Origin: Streptomyces composti
GTDB lineage: Bacteria; Actinomycetota; Actinomycetes; Streptomycetales; Streptomycetaceae
Direction: 5' to 3'
Assembly (NCBI RefSeq): GCF_012034205.1
Contig: NZ_JAATEM010000025.1
Span: 60,426 to 124,425 of the forward strand
DNA length: 64,000 bases
Part shown: piece by piece, positions 44,005-52,451 of the stretch
How the letters are laid out: every line of letters begins with the position of its first letter
Numbering within the stretch: position 1 is the stretch's first letter
Notes under the pieces: model-generated
The model's input: the letters and a program-made list of their open reading frames with translations, nothing else
Told to the model about the DNA's origin: nothing
Databases searched by the model: none
Program-made: the position numbers and the translations under genes

Positions 44005-44769
44005 TCACTCCTGCGGGCGCTTGAGCCGGGCGACGAACTTGTACCGGTCGCCCCGGTACACCGAGCGCACCCACTCCACCGGCTTGCCGTCGCGGTCCAG
44101 CGAGTGCCTGGAGAGCATCAGCATCGGCAGGCCCACGTCCGTGCCCAGAAGGCCGGCCTCGCGCGGCGTGGCCAGCGAGGTCTCGATGGTCTCCTCGGCC
44201 TCCGCCAGATGCACGTCGTAGACCTCGGCGAGGGCCGTGTAGAGCGAGGAGTACTTCGCCAGGCTGCGGCGCAGCGCCGGGAAGCGCTTGGCGCTCAGAT
44301 GGGTGATCTCGATGGCCATGGGCTCGCCGTTGGCCATCCGGAGGCGCTCGATGCGCAGCACCCGGCCGCCCGGCGCGATGTCCAGCAACTCGGCGAGCCG
44401 GTCGTCGGCCGTGATGTACCCCAGGTCGAGCAGCTGCGAGGTCGGCTCGAGTCCCTGGGCGCGCATGTCCTCCGTGTACGAGGTCAGCTGCAGCGCCTGC
44501 GACACCTTGGGCTTGGCGACGAACGTGCCCTTGCCCTGGATGCGCTCCAGGCGCCCCTCGACCACCAGCTCCTGCAGCGCCTGGCGCACGGTGGTGCGCG
44601 AGGTGTCGAACTCCGCGGCCAGCGTCCGCTCCGGGGGCACCGGCGTGCCGGGCGGCGCGGTCTCGGTCATGTCCAGCAGGTGCTTTTTCAGCCGGTAGTA
44701 CTTGGGCACGCGCGCCGTACGGACCGTGGTCCCGTTCTCGTTCTCCGCACTGCTGACGTCGGTGCTCAT
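44005..44769 (-). CDS. dasR: GntR-family global regulator DasR
   Basis: A 254-residue protein, the length of S. coelicolor DasR and nearly identical to it in remembered sequence. It has an N-terminal winged helix (PPERTLAAEFDTSRTTVRQALQELVVEGRLERIQGKGTF, residues 42-80) and a C-terminal UTRA ligand domain. DasR represses GlcNAc uptake, chitinase and antibiotic genes, and is released by glucosamine-6-phosphate. The GTG/ATG question is settled by MSTDVSSAEN at 44769. A DasR-box-like site lies 136 bp upstream. Its neighbour is nagB, not dasA, see findings. Confidence 0.95.
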   Translation of the reverse strand: MSTDVSSAENENGTTVRTARVPKYYRLKKHLLDMTETAPPGTPVPPERTLAAEFDTSRTTVRQALQELVVEGRLERIQGKGTFVAKPKVSQALQLTSYTEDMRAQGLEPTSQLLDLGYITADDRLAELLDIAPGGRVLRIERLRMANGEPMAIEITHLSAKRFPALRRSLAKYSSLYTALAEVYDVHLAEAEETIETSLATPREAGLLGTDVGLPMLMLSRHSLDRDGKPVEWVRSVYRGDRYKFVARLKRPQE

Positions 44770-44902
44770 GCTCTGCCTTCCCGGCTCCGAGTCCCGAAGC
44801 GACCGACATCCCCATCGGCCACGGACCACATCGTGGCACGGCTCGCGGCGGGGCGGTGCCCCGCACGCTCCGTGATCTCCTCTGTATACCGCCGGGACGG
44901 GG

Positions 44903-44918
44903 GCTGGTCTAGTCCATG
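44903..44918. promoter_or_regulatory. DasR-responsive element (dre) between nagB and dasR
   Basis: GCTGGTCTAGTCCATG, with core TGGTCTAGTCCA (44905-44916) that is 11/12 identical to the dre core TGGTCTAGACCA. It is 134 bp upstream of dasR and 21 bp past the nagB stop. Confidence 0.75.
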
Positions 44919-44938
44919 ACGGGGTGGTGAGACGGTGA

Positions 44939-45724
44939 TCAGAGCCCCTGCCAGTGCGGCTTGTTCGCGTAGGTGTGACGGAAGTAGTCGGCCAGCTTCA
45001 GCTTGGAGGCGGCGGCCTCGTCGACCACCACGGTGGCGTGCGGGTGCAGCTGCAGCGCCGAGGCCGGGCACACCGCGGCGACCGGGCCCTCCACCGTGGC
45101 CGCGATCGCGTCCGCCTTGCCCTCGCCGGTGGCGAGCAGCACCAGGTGGCGGGCCTCCAGGATGGTGCCGATGCCCTGGGTGATGACGTGGTGCGGCACC
45201 TGCTCGATGTCGCCGTCGAAGAAGCGCGCGTTGTCGATCCGCGTCTGCTCGGTCAGCGTCTTGATCCGGGTGCGCGAGGCGAGGGAGGAGCACGGCTCGT
45301 TGAAGCCGATGTGCCCGTCCGTGCCGATCCCGAGCAGCTGCAGGTCCACACCTCCCGCCTCGGCCAGCGCCCTGTCGTACGCCTCGCAGGCGGCCTGCAC
45401 GTCCTCGGCGGTCCCGTCGGGGCCCATGAACGACTCCACCGGGATGCCGAGCGGCTGGAGCACCTCGCGCCGCAGCACCGAGCGGTACGACTCGGGGTGG
45501 TCGGCGGGCAGGCCCACGTACTCGTCGAGCTGCGCCACCCGGGCCCGGGAGGCGTCGACCGCACCGGCACGCACCTTCGCGGCCAGCGCCTCGTACACGG
45601 GCAGCGGCGTGGAGCCGGTGGCCACGCCGAGCAGGGCGTCGGGCTTGCGCCGCAGGAGCTGAGCGATGGCCTCGGCGATGAGTTCGCCGCCGGCCGGGGC
45701 GTCCGGAACGATGACAACTTCCAC
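44939..45724 (-). CDS. nagB: Glucosamine-6-phosphate deaminase
   Basis: A 261-residue enzyme converting glucosamine-6-phosphate to fructose-6-phosphate and ammonia. Visible are LGVATGSTPLPVYEAL near residue 33, QLDEYVGLP near 66 with the catalytic Asp, GIGTDGHIGFNEP near 132 with the catalytic His and Glu, and LATGEGKADAIAATVEG near 198. It removes the DasR effector glucosamine-6-phosphate. A DasR box lies 72 bp upstream of the start and a second at 410 bp. In S. coelicolor nagB is SCO5236. Confidence 0.94.
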   Translation of the reverse strand: MEVVIVPDAPAGGELIAEAIAQLLRRKPDALLGVATGSTPLPVYEALAAKVRAGAVDASRARVAQLDEYVGLPADHPESYRSVLRREVLQPLGIPVESFMGPDGTAEDVQAACEAYDRALAEAGGVDLQLLGIGTDGHIGFNEPCSSLASRTRIKTLTEQTRIDNARFFDGDIEQVPHHVITQGIGTILEARHLVLLATGEGKADAIAATVEGPVAAVCPASALQLHPHATVVVDEAAASKLKLADYFRHTYANKPHWQGL

Positions 45725-45793
45725 GCTGGGCCTGCCGATCTGGAAGGAGGGGCTCGGGCCGGGCGGGACGCCGGTGCGGGCGCCCGTCCCGGA

Positions 45794-45809
45794 TGTGGTT
45801 TAGACCAAT
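45794..45809. promoter_or_regulatory. DasR-responsive element upstream of nagB
   Basis: TGTGGTTTAGACCAAT, core TGGTTTAGACCA (45796-45807), 11/12 to the dre core, 72 bp upstream of the nagB ATG. This is the expected place for repression by DasR. Confidence 0.8.
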
Positions 45810-46134
45810 CTAACAGAGGAGCGGGTCCCGCCCCATGGCCCTTCTTCCCTCTCTTCCGCGTCTTCTCCGCGTCTTCTCCGCGTCTTCGTGTCCCTGCTCC
45901 GGGTACCCCGGCATCCCGGCGGTGTGCGCGGACGGCTCGCGCTCGCCGGGGTCCTCGCCCCGCGTGTCCCCGCGGGGCGCCGGCGTCATCACATTCGGGA
46001 AAACTGCACGGCCGAGCGGCTCCGCAGGGGAACTCCTTCGAGCTAGGCTGCGTTCTGAACGTGACGCCGGCCCGAACGCCGGGCAGAGGCGGAGAACGGG
46101 ACGGGAACGACGTCGCGAGCATGGACATGGCTAG

Positions 46135-46146
46135 TGGTCTAGTCCA
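46135..46146. promoter_or_regulatory. Third dre-like site in the 725-nt gap
   Basis: TGGTCTAGTCCA, same core as the site near dasR, embedded in AGTGGTCTAGTCCACAAT. It lies 410 bp from nagB and 304 bp from the histidine kinase gene. Apart from the two dre sites and a small hairpin (GGGAGGG/CCCTCCC, 46300-46321), the gap 45725-46449 shows no gene that I can support. Confidence 0.7.
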
Positions 46147-46449
46147 CAATGCCAGACAGGAACACACAGACCTGCCTTCCCCCGCACAGGAAGGCGGACC
46201 GAGGATCCGGGGCTCTCTGCCCTGACTGCACCGGATCCTCACGCTCGGCCGACCGGGACCGCACACCCCACGGCCGATCATGCTCCGGGCTGCGGTGCCG
46301 GGAGGGTTGAGGGTCCCTCCCAGGCGCCGCGGCCCGCGGGTGTCTCAGGGCCGTACCGAAGGCGGTCCAGGGCGCACCCCGCCGGCGTCCCGGGGGCGTA
46401 CCCCGCGGGTGTTTCAGCGCTGCACGATCGCGCGGGTACGCTCGCTGAC

Positions 46450-47925
46450 GTGCCCTCCATGAACGAACTCGTACGCCAGCACACCGCCCTCGACGACACC
46501 GATCTCGAGTGGCTCCACCTGCTGGTCTCGGAGTGGCAGCTGCTCTCCGACCTCTCCTTCGCCGACCTGGTGCTGTGGGTGCCGACCCGTGACGGCACCC
46601 GCTATGTCTCCGTCGCCCAGATGCGGCCCAACACCGGCCCCACCTCCTACCAGGACGACATGGTGGGCCACCTGGTCCCGCGCGGCCGCCGGCCCATGCT
46701 GGACGCGGCACTCGACGAGGGCCGGATCGTGCGCGAGGGGGACCCCGAGTGGCGCGAGGAGGTGCCGGTCCGCGTCGAGTCGATCCCGGTGCGGCGCGAC
46801 GGACGGGTCCTCGGGGTGATCGCCCGCAACACCAATCTGCTCACCGTGCGCACCCCCAGCCGGCTCGAGCTCACCTACCTCCAGAGCGCCTCCGACCTCG
46901 CCCAGATGATCGCGGCCGGAGCCTTCCCGTTCGCGAACCAGCAGCTGGACATGGACGCCTCGCCCCGCGTCGGCGACGGGCTGATCCGCCTCGACGCCGA
47001 CGGCATCGTCCAGTACGCCTCCCCGAACGCGCTGTCCGCCTACCACCGGCTGGGCCTCGCCGCCGACCTGGTCGGCCACCACCTCGGCCGCACCACCGCC
47101 GAACTGGCCCCTTCCCGCGGGCCTGTCGACGAGGCGCTGGCCAAGGTCGCCAGCGGCTGGGCGCCCCGCGAGTTCGAGATCGAGGCGCACGACGGGGTGA
47201 TCCAGTTCCGTGCCATCCCGCTCAAGCCGAAGGGCACGCGCATCGGTTCGCTGGTGCTGCTCAGGGACGTCACCGAACTTCGCCGCCGCGAACGGGAGTT
47301 GATCACCAAAGACGCCACCATCCGGGAGATCCACCACCGGGTGAAGAACAACCTCCAGACGGTGGCCGCACTGCTGCGCCTGCAGGCCCGCCGGATCGGT
47401 TCCGACCGCGGCCGGGAGGCGCTGGAGGAGGCGGTGCGCCGGGTCGGCTCGATCGCGATCGTGCACGAGACGCTCTCCCAGAACCTCGACGAGCGCGTCG
47501 AGTTCGACGACATCGCCGACCGTGTGCTGGCGATGGTCGCCGAGATCTCGCCGGGCAAGGTGACCGGCCGGCGTTCGGGCCGCTTCGGCATCCTGGACGC
47601 AGAGGTGGCCACCCCGCTGTCGATGGTGCTCACCGAGATCTTGCAGAACGCCCTGGAGCACGGGTTCCGCGAGGGCGACACCGGCACGGTCGAGGTCTCC
47701 GCGGTGCGCGGCGGCACCAGCCGGGAGGCCCGGCTGCTGGTCACCGTCCAGGACGACGGGGTCGGTCTGCCCGAGGACTTCGACCCGAAGACAGCCGGCA
47801 ATCTGGGTCTGCAGATCGTCCGGACCCTGGTGGAGGGTGAGCTGGGCGGCACCTTCGACATGGTTCCGGCGCCGGAGCGGGGGACCAGGGTGATCCTGGA
47901 CATCCCCGTGCAGGTCGACAAGTAG
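46450..47925 (+). CDS. PdtaS-like sensor histidine kinase
   Basis: A 491-residue soluble kinase of the HisKA_2 family. It has an N-terminal GAF-like domain (residues about 5-150), a PAS domain (about 170-275), then the phospho-acceptor IREIHHRVKNNLQTVAALLRLQ near 295 (the H of EIHHRVKNN) and a HATPase with NALEHGF, DDGVGLP and GNLGLQIVRTLV. PdtaS partners the RNA-binding ANTAR regulator PdtaR in actinobacteria. No PdtaR gene is beside it. The GTG at 46450 (MPSMNELVRQH) is used; ATG 46459 is the alternative. Confidence 0.88.
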   Translation: MPSMNELVRQHTALDDTDLEWLHLLVSEWQLLSDLSFADLVLWVPTRDGTRYVSVAQMRPNTGPTSYQDDMVGHLVPRGRRPMLDAALDEGRIVREGDPEWREEVPVRVESIPVRRDGRVLGVIARNTNLLTVRTPSRLELTYLQSASDLAQMIAAGAFPFANQQLDMDASPRVGDGLIRLDADGIVQYASPNALSAYHRLGLAADLVGHHLGRTTAELAPSRGPVDEALAKVASGWAPREFEIEAHDGVIQFRAIPLKPKGTRIGSLVLLRDVTELRRRERELITKDATIREIHHRVKNNLQTVAALLRLQARRIGSDRGREALEEAVRRVGSIAIVHETLSQNLDERVEFDDIADRVLAMVAEISPGKVTGRRSGRFGILDAEVATPLSMVLTEILQNALEHGFREGDTGTVEVSAVRGGTSREARLLVTVQDDGVGLPEDFDPKTAGNLGLQIVRTLVEGELGGTFDMVPAPERGTRVILDIPVQVDK

Positions 47926-47969
47926 GTGACCTGGGACAGACGGCGAGTCGGGGTGCGTGGACGGCAAAG

Positions 47970-47998
47970 AGCCCCGGACCGGTGAACGGTCCGGGGCT
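47970..47998. terminator. Terminator between histidine kinase and wblE
   Basis: A perfect 12-bp stem AGCCCCGGACCG (47970-47981) and CGGTCCGGGGCT (47987-47998), 5-nt loop, preceded by AAAG, between convergent genes. Confidence 0.7.
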
Positions 47999-48096
47999 GA
48001 TGCGCATTCGGGAACTGCGCGCTGCGGCTCGGGGGCGGGAGATGCGTACGCGGTGCACGCGCCGCCAAGCTCAGGCTGTCAGCAGGGGTGGGTGTG

Positions 48097-48354
48097 TCAG
48101 GCGGAGGCCTGACGGGCCCGGTTGCGGGCGGCGCGGCGCTTCATCGCACGGCGCTCGTCCTCGCTGAGACCACCCCAGACGCCGGAGTCCTGGCCGGACT
48201 CGAGCGCCCACTGCAGGCACTGCTCGATCACCGGGCAGCGGCGGCAGACGGCCTTGGCTTCCTCGATCTGCAGCAGCGCAGGACCGGTGTTGCCGATGGG
48301 GAAGAAGAGCTCGGGGTCTTCCTCGCGGCAAACGGCGTTGTGACGCCAGTCCAT
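48097..48354 (-). CDS. wblE: WhiB-like [4Fe-4S] regulator WblE
   Basis: An 85-residue WhiB-family protein. The four cluster cysteines are C9, and VCRRCPVIEQC (about C37, C40, C46). The family turn GVWGGLSEDERRAMKRR with its basic DNA-contact tail follows. It corresponds to WblE (SCO5240), the WhiB1-type protein of streptomycetes. Such proteins bind RNA polymerase sigma region 4 and sense nitric oxide or oxygen through the cluster. RBS AAGGAGAGG precedes the ATG. A palindrome 44 bp upstream may be a control site. Confidence 0.93.
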   Translation of the reverse strand: MDWRHNAVCREEDPELFFPIGNTGPALLQIEEAKAVCRRCPVIEQCLQWALESGQDSGVWGGLSEDERRAMKRRAARNRARQASA

Positions 48355-48397
48355 GGCTGCTACCTCTCCTTGGTATTACTGCGGGTTGCTTGTGAAT

Positions 48398-48411
48398 GTG
48401 AACGCTTTCAC
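48398..48411. promoter_or_regulatory. Inverted repeat upstream of wblE
   Basis: GTGAA-CGCT-TTCAC, 44 bp upstream of the wblE start. The 318-nt intergenic space (48355-48672) also has an unusual T-run (TTTTTT at about 48575), but no small gene is seen. Confidence 0.4.
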
Positions 48412-48672
48412 GAATCCCTCAACAAGGGAAGGGCCGACCGCCAGGTTCCCTGGCGTGGTCCTTGGGTTCGTAGAGGGGTTCCGGTGATCTGTGGAGGCCG
48501 GTGTTGCGGGCCGTCCCGATCGCCAAGTAGAGACTCGCAAACCTCGACCCCGGATACAACCCCTTCCAGGAAGTTTTTTTGGATTCTTCGGTGTCGACTA
48601 GGTCACAGCCGTACTTCCATGGGGTGGACCCTGGCCTAAACGTTCGAGTGAAAGGACTTTGGGCCGTTCTGC

Positions 48673-49641
48673 TCACACAATCACACGCAGTGCACGGCGT
48701 ACGCCTGTGAACGTCACGCTGGTACGCAGCCCCAGGTGGTCACCGTCCATCTGAAGGGGCAGTGGCACCTTCGAATGCAAGGTGAACTGGGTGAGATCGT
48801 GCCGGGAGACGGCGTGCCGGCCCTTGGGACCGCGCTCAGGGGACGAAGCGAGCAACTGCGTGCCATACCGGGCAACCGCGGCGGCGGACAGGCGCTTCAG
48901 ACCGAAGATGTCCAGGCCGGTGTCGAAGGAGGCCTTGGGGGAGGCGTAGATCGGGCGGTTGCCCAGGAACGTCCACGGCGAGGTGTTCGAGACTATGGAG
49001 AGCACCAGGTCCTCGACCGGCTCCTCGCCCGGCACCTCCAGGCTGATCACCCCGTGCCGCCGGTGCGGCTCGCCGAACAGCGCCCGCACGACCTGCCGCA
49101 TGTAGAGGGAGTGCGTCGACTTCTTTCCGCGCTCGCGGTGCTGCTCGACCCGGCCGACCACGCCCGCGTCGAAGCCGAGCCCCGCGTTGAAGGTGAACCA
49201 GCGGGCCGGGACCGCCTCGTCCTCGGTGCCCGGCGTGCCCGAGGCGAGGCCCAGGCCGACCGTGCGCTCGCGCCCCTCGCGCAGCGCGTCCAGCAGCACG
49301 CCCGTGGCCTCCACCGGCTGGTTCGGCAGACCGAGGGCGCGGGCGAAGACGTTGGTGGAGCCGCCCGGGACCACCGCGAGGCCCGGCAGATGCTCCGGGT
49401 CGGGTCCCGCGTGCAGCAGTCCGTTGACCACCTCGTTGACCGTGCCGTCCCCGCCGAGGGCGACCACCAGGTCTATGTCGTCGCTCAGCGCGGCCTGCCG
49501 GCCGAGATCGCGTGCGTGCCCGCGGTACTCGGTGGTGACCGCGTCGAGTTTCATCTCACTGGCGAGCGCATGGATCAGCACGTCGCGCGTGCGCGCACTG
49601 GTAGTCGTTGCCGCCGGATTGACCACGAGAAGTGCACGCAT
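48673..49641 (-). CDS. Diacylglycerol/sphingosine-type lipid kinase (YegS/DgkB-like)
   Basis: A 322-residue lipid kinase of the DAGK catalytic family. The nucleotide motif VVALGGDGTVNEVVNGLL is near residue 60, followed by AVVPGGSTNVFARALGLP near 92 and the substrate-domain NAGLGFDAGVVGRVEQHRERG near 150. It phosphorylates diacylglycerol or a related lipid with ATP at the membrane inner face. It is divergent from a small membrane protein gene (58 nt between starts). Confidence 0.88.
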   Translation of the reverse strand: MRALLVVNPAATTTSARTRDVLIHALASEMKLDAVTTEYRGHARDLGRQAALSDDIDLVVALGGDGTVNEVVNGLLHAGPDPEHLPGLAVVPGGSTNVFARALGLPNQPVEATGVLLDALREGRERTVGLGLASGTPGTEDEAVPARWFTFNAGLGFDAGVVGRVEQHRERGKKSTHSLYMRQVVRALFGEPHRRHGVISLEVPGEEPVEDLVLSIVSNTSPWTFLGNRPIYASPKASFDTGLDIFGLKRLSAAAVARYGTQLLASSPERGPKGRHAVSRHDLTQFTLHSKVPLPLQMDGDHLGLRTSVTFTGVRRALRVIV

Positions 49642-49699
49642 GCGATGCAGGGTACCTACTGGGCGGTACCGCGCCCAGGGCGAGGGCTACCCTTCTGGG

Positions 49700-50143
49700 G
49701 TGAGCAAGGACCAGACCCCCGCCACCGCACCGGACACCACAGGCCCCCGTCCGCGCCGGCTGACCTACGCCGCGGGCCTCGTCGCCCTGGAAGGGCTGAC
49801 GCTCGTCGTCGGGGGCGCCTGGATGCTGGTGCTCGGGATCACCGGGGAACCGGACGACCGCCAGCAGGCGGTGACCGGCGGGATCACGCTGATCCTCCTG
49901 GCACTGCTGCCGCTGCTCGCCGCCCGCGGGCTGCTCGGCCGGCGCAGCTGGAGCCGCGGCCCGGCCGTCATCACCCAGATCATGGCCCTGCCCGTCGCCT
50001 ACAACCTGCTGCAGGCCGACAGCATCGCCATCCCGGCGGGCATCGCCCTCGCCGTCGTCGCCGTCACGTCCCTGGTCCTGCTGATCAACGCGGAGACCAC
50101 GCAGGCCCTGGGCATCCGGGGCCCGGGGAACGCCGGGAAGTAG
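49700..50143 (+). CDS. Four-helix integral membrane protein of unknown function
   Basis: A 147-residue protein with four predicted helices (TYAAGLVALEGLTLVVGGAWMLV; AVTGGITLILLALLPLLAARG; AVITQIMALPVAYNLLQ; IPAGIALAVVAVTSLVLLI). The start is the GTG at 49700; TACCCT seven nt before it resembles a -10, so a leaderless transcript is possible. No known family beyond conserved actinobacterial membrane proteins. Confidence 0.7.
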   Translation: MSKDQTPATAPDTTGPRPRRLTYAAGLVALEGLTLVVGGAWMLVLGITGEPDDRQQAVTGGITLILLALLPLLAARGLLGRRSWSRGPAVITQIMALPVAYNLLQADSIAIPAGIALAVVAVTSLVLLINAETTQALGIRGPGNAGK

Positions 50144-50305
50144 CAGCGCCAGTCCCCGTGCGCCCCGCGGCCGGGGCCGGCCGGCGGGATCCGCGGGCCG
50201 GCAGGCGGGCGCGCGCCCAGAAGTCCGCACGGCCGAGGCGGGCCCCCGCCGCGCGCCTCCGGATGTGCTCGGCCCTGCTCACGCGCCGGGTGTGCTCACC
50301 CTCCG

Positions 50306-51484
50306 TCACTCCTCGACGAGCAGCTTCTCCCGCAGCTGCGCCAGAGTGCGGGCCAGCAGCCGGGAGACGTGCATCTGCGAGATGCCGACCTCCTGCGCGA
50401 TCTGCGACTGGGTCATGTTGCCGAAGAAGCGCAGCAGCAGGATCCGCTTCTCGCGCGGCGGGAGATCCTCCAGCAGCGGCTTGAGCGACTCCCGGTACTC
50501 CACGCCCTCCAGCGCCTCGTCCTCCGCGCCCAGGGTGTCGGCGACCGCGGGGGACTCGTCGTCGGTGTCGGGGACGTCCAGGGACAGCGTGGAGTAGGCG
50601 TTGGCCGACTCCAGGCCCTCCAGGACCTCCTCCTCGGAGATGCCCAGCTTCTCGGCGAGCTCGTGCACCGTGGGGGAGCGGCCGTGCAGCTGGGACAGCT
50701 CGGCCGTGGCCGTGGTCAGCGCCAGGCGCAGCTCCTGCAGCCGGCGCGGCACCCGCACCGCCCAGCCCTTGTCGCGGAAGTGCCGCTTGATCTCGCCGAC
50801 CACCGTCGGGGTCGCGTAGGTGGAGAACTCCACGCCCCGGTCCGGGTCGAAACGGTCGACCGACTTGATCAGACCGATGGTGGCGACCTGGGTGAGATCG
50901 TCCAGGGGCTCACCGCGGTTGCGGAAGCGGCGCGCCAGATGCTCCACCAGCGGCAGATGCATGCGGACCAGCTGGTTGCGCAGCTCCGCGTACTCGGGAC
51001 TGCCGTCCGGCAGGGTGCGCAGCCGGAGGAACATGGCGCGCGCCCCGCTGCGGTCCTGCGGGTCGTGGTGCGTGCCGTGCGTGCCCTGAGGGCCCGGCGC
51101 GCTGCGGGCGGCCGGTGCGGCCGGCGCACCCGGCCCACCCGGCCCACCCGGCGCCCGCGGCGCCTCGTCCTCGGCGTATCGCTCGTGCTCGTTCATCGTC
51201 CCGCCCGTCGCCCTTCCCCGAGCGTTCGCCTCGTCCCCCGTCGCCGGCCTGGTGCGGGCCGGGACGCCCGCCTGACCGGAGGCAGCACCCGTCCGGCCGC
51301 CCGCGGGCGTGCGCCGTCCGGCACCGTCCGCGGGGCCGCCCGGGGCCCCGGCCGTTCCGGAGTCCTCCTCCGGATGCGGCCGGGCCTGCTCGGGGATGCC
51401 GTCGATGCCGTCCGGCACGCCCTGGGCCGCCAGCTCCCGTGTGCCGCGTTCTTCGTCCCGCACCGGCCCGTCCTCGTTCCTCAC
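50306..51484 (-). CDS. sigH: Stress/development sigma factor SigH (SigB/F group)
   Basis: A group III sigma factor. The sigma-70 core starts near MNEHERYAEDEAPRA: region 2 (LPLVEHLARRFRNRGEPLDDLTQVATIGLIKSVDRFDPDRG), region 3 (LGISEEEVLEGLESA) and region 4 (LPPREKRILLLRFFGNMTQSQIAQEVGISQMHVSRLL). The GTG at 51484 overlaps the stop of the anti-sigma gene (GTGA) and gives 392 residues with a long Gly/Pro/Arg-rich N-terminus; ATG 51196 gives 296 residues. S. coelicolor SigH likewise occurs in several size forms, so both may be used. It controls osmotic stress response and septation. The operon with the anti-sigma gene is conserved. Confidence 0.9.
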   Translation of the reverse strand: MRNEDGPVRDEERGTRELAAQGVPDGIDGIPEQARPHPEEDSGTAGAPGGPADGAGRRTPAGGRTGAASGQAGVPARTRPATGDEANARGRATGGTMNEHERYAEDEAPRAPGGPGGPGAPAAPAARSAPGPQGTHGTHHDPQDRSGARAMFLRLRTLPDGSPEYAELRNQLVRMHLPLVEHLARRFRNRGEPLDDLTQVATIGLIKSVDRFDPDRGVEFSTYATPTVVGEIKRHFRDKGWAVRVPRRLQELRLALTTATAELSQLHGRSPTVHELAEKLGISEEEVLEGLESANAYSTLSLDVPDTDDESPAVADTLGAEDEALEGVEYRESLKPLLEDLPPREKRILLLRFFGNMTQSQIAQEVGISQMHVSRLLARTLAQLREKLLVEE

Positions 51485-51894
51485 GCCGGCCCGGGTCCCG
51501 CGCCGCGCTGTTTGTAGAGGCTGATCGAAACGGTCTTGTCCTCGTCCACGGCGGAGGAGACCTTGCCCGCGAGCGCGGACAGGACGGTCCAGGCGAAGGT
51601 GTCCCGCGAGGGGGCATGGCCGTCGGTGGTCGGCGCCGAGACGGTGACCTCGAGCGAGTCGTCGACGAGCCGGAAGACACAGCTGAGCACCGACCCCGGC
51701 ACGGCCTGCTGCAGCAGGATCGCGCAGGCCTCGTCGACCGCGATGCGCAGGTCCTCGATCTCGTCGAGGGTGAAGTCCAAACGGGCCGCGAGGCCGGCCG
51801 TGGCCGTGCGCAGCACCGACAGGTAGGCCCCCGCGGCCGGCAGCCGGACTTCCACGAAGTCCTGGGTCGCGGGCTCGCCTGCGATCTGGGACAC
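51481..51894 (-). CDS. RsbW-like anti-sigma factor for SigH
   Basis: A 137-residue GHKL-type serine kinase/anti-sigma factor. The ATP-site pieces are LDEIEDLRIAVDEACAILLQQ near residue 50 (N-box region with Asp in place of one Asn) and DTFAWTVLSALAGKV near 105. It starts VSQIAGEPATQDFVEV at GTG 51894, with GGAGG five nt upstream. It is the S. coelicolor UshX/PrsH (RshA) type: it binds SigH and is countered by an anti-anti-sigma factor. Its stop overlaps the sigH start. An AT-rich palindrome lies 132 bp upstream. Confidence 0.88.
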   Translation of the reverse strand: MSQIAGEPATQDFVEVRLPAAGAYLSVLRTATAGLAARLDFTLDEIEDLRIAVDEACAILLQQAVPGSVLSCVFRLVDDSLEVTVSAPTTDGHAPSRDTFAWTVLSALAGKVSSAVDEDKTVSISLYKQRGAGPGPA

Positions 51895-52025
51895 CCTCAC
51901 CTCCAAGGTGGTACAAGCGTTTCAGGGCCGGGAACCCGCCCCCGGACAACGCGCTACGTGGTTCAGCGGTGACGCTATCGCGCTCTGCACGGTCCTGTCC
52001 CGGGACCCCGAGGCCTTGCTGTCAC

Positions 52026-52042
52026 TCATAGTAAAACTATGA
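52026..52042. promoter_or_regulatory. AT-rich palindrome upstream of the anti-sigma/sigH operon
   Basis: TCATAGT-AAA-ACTATGA, a perfect 7-3-7 inverted repeat in a GC-rich background, 132 bp upstream of the anti-sigma start. It is probably a protein-binding site; which protein is unknown. Confidence 0.55.
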
Positions 52043-52152
52043 ATACGCTCCGTGGCTAGGGGGTCTGCGGGCCCAATTGGGAAGAGCGCGCGCCGGATTG
52101 ACGTACCCAGACGTCAGACGGTCGAACCGTCCGGCACCCGGGACCCGCCGGG

Positions 52153-52413
52153 TCACACCAGTACGTGATCGACGAAGCACCAGCGCCAGTTCTCCCCGCG
52201 TTCGTGCGACCGCATCACCGGGTGGCCGGTCCGCCTGTGGTGCTCCGTGGCGTGGCGCCTCGGCGACGAGTCGCAGCAGCCGACGTGACCGCAGGTGAGA
52301 CACAGGCGCAGCTGCACCGGGTCCGTGCCGTCCCGCAGACACTCGAGGCACGTCTCGCTGCGCGGAGCGGGCTCCGGGTGCGGCAGCGCGTCGGCGTGCG
52401 TGCACTGTTTCAT
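52153..52413 (-). CDS. UBP-type zinc finger domain protein
   Basis: An 86-residue protein that is one ZnF-UBP domain: C4, then CLECLRDG near residue 22, CLTCGHVGCCDSSPRRHATEHHRRTGHPVMRS near 38, with the family's zinc ligands. In eukaryotes the fold binds ubiquitin C-termini; in actinobacteria its role is unknown, and a ubiquitin-like ligand or nucleic acid are both possible. It is divergent from the antiporter (38 nt between starts). Confidence 0.85.
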   Translation of the reverse strand: MKQCTHADALPHPEPAPRSETCLECLRDGTDPVQLRLCLTCGHVGCCDSSPRRHATEHHRRTGHPVMRSHERGENWRWCFVDHVLV

Positions 52414-52451
52414 GATGGCCAGATTACGACGGGCGAGCCGAAACCGAGGAT

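Noticed and set aside
45835..46134. Possible small gene between nagB and the histidine kinase
   Set aside because: Arg/Ser/Pro-rich without a ribosome site or motif, and dre sites flank it.
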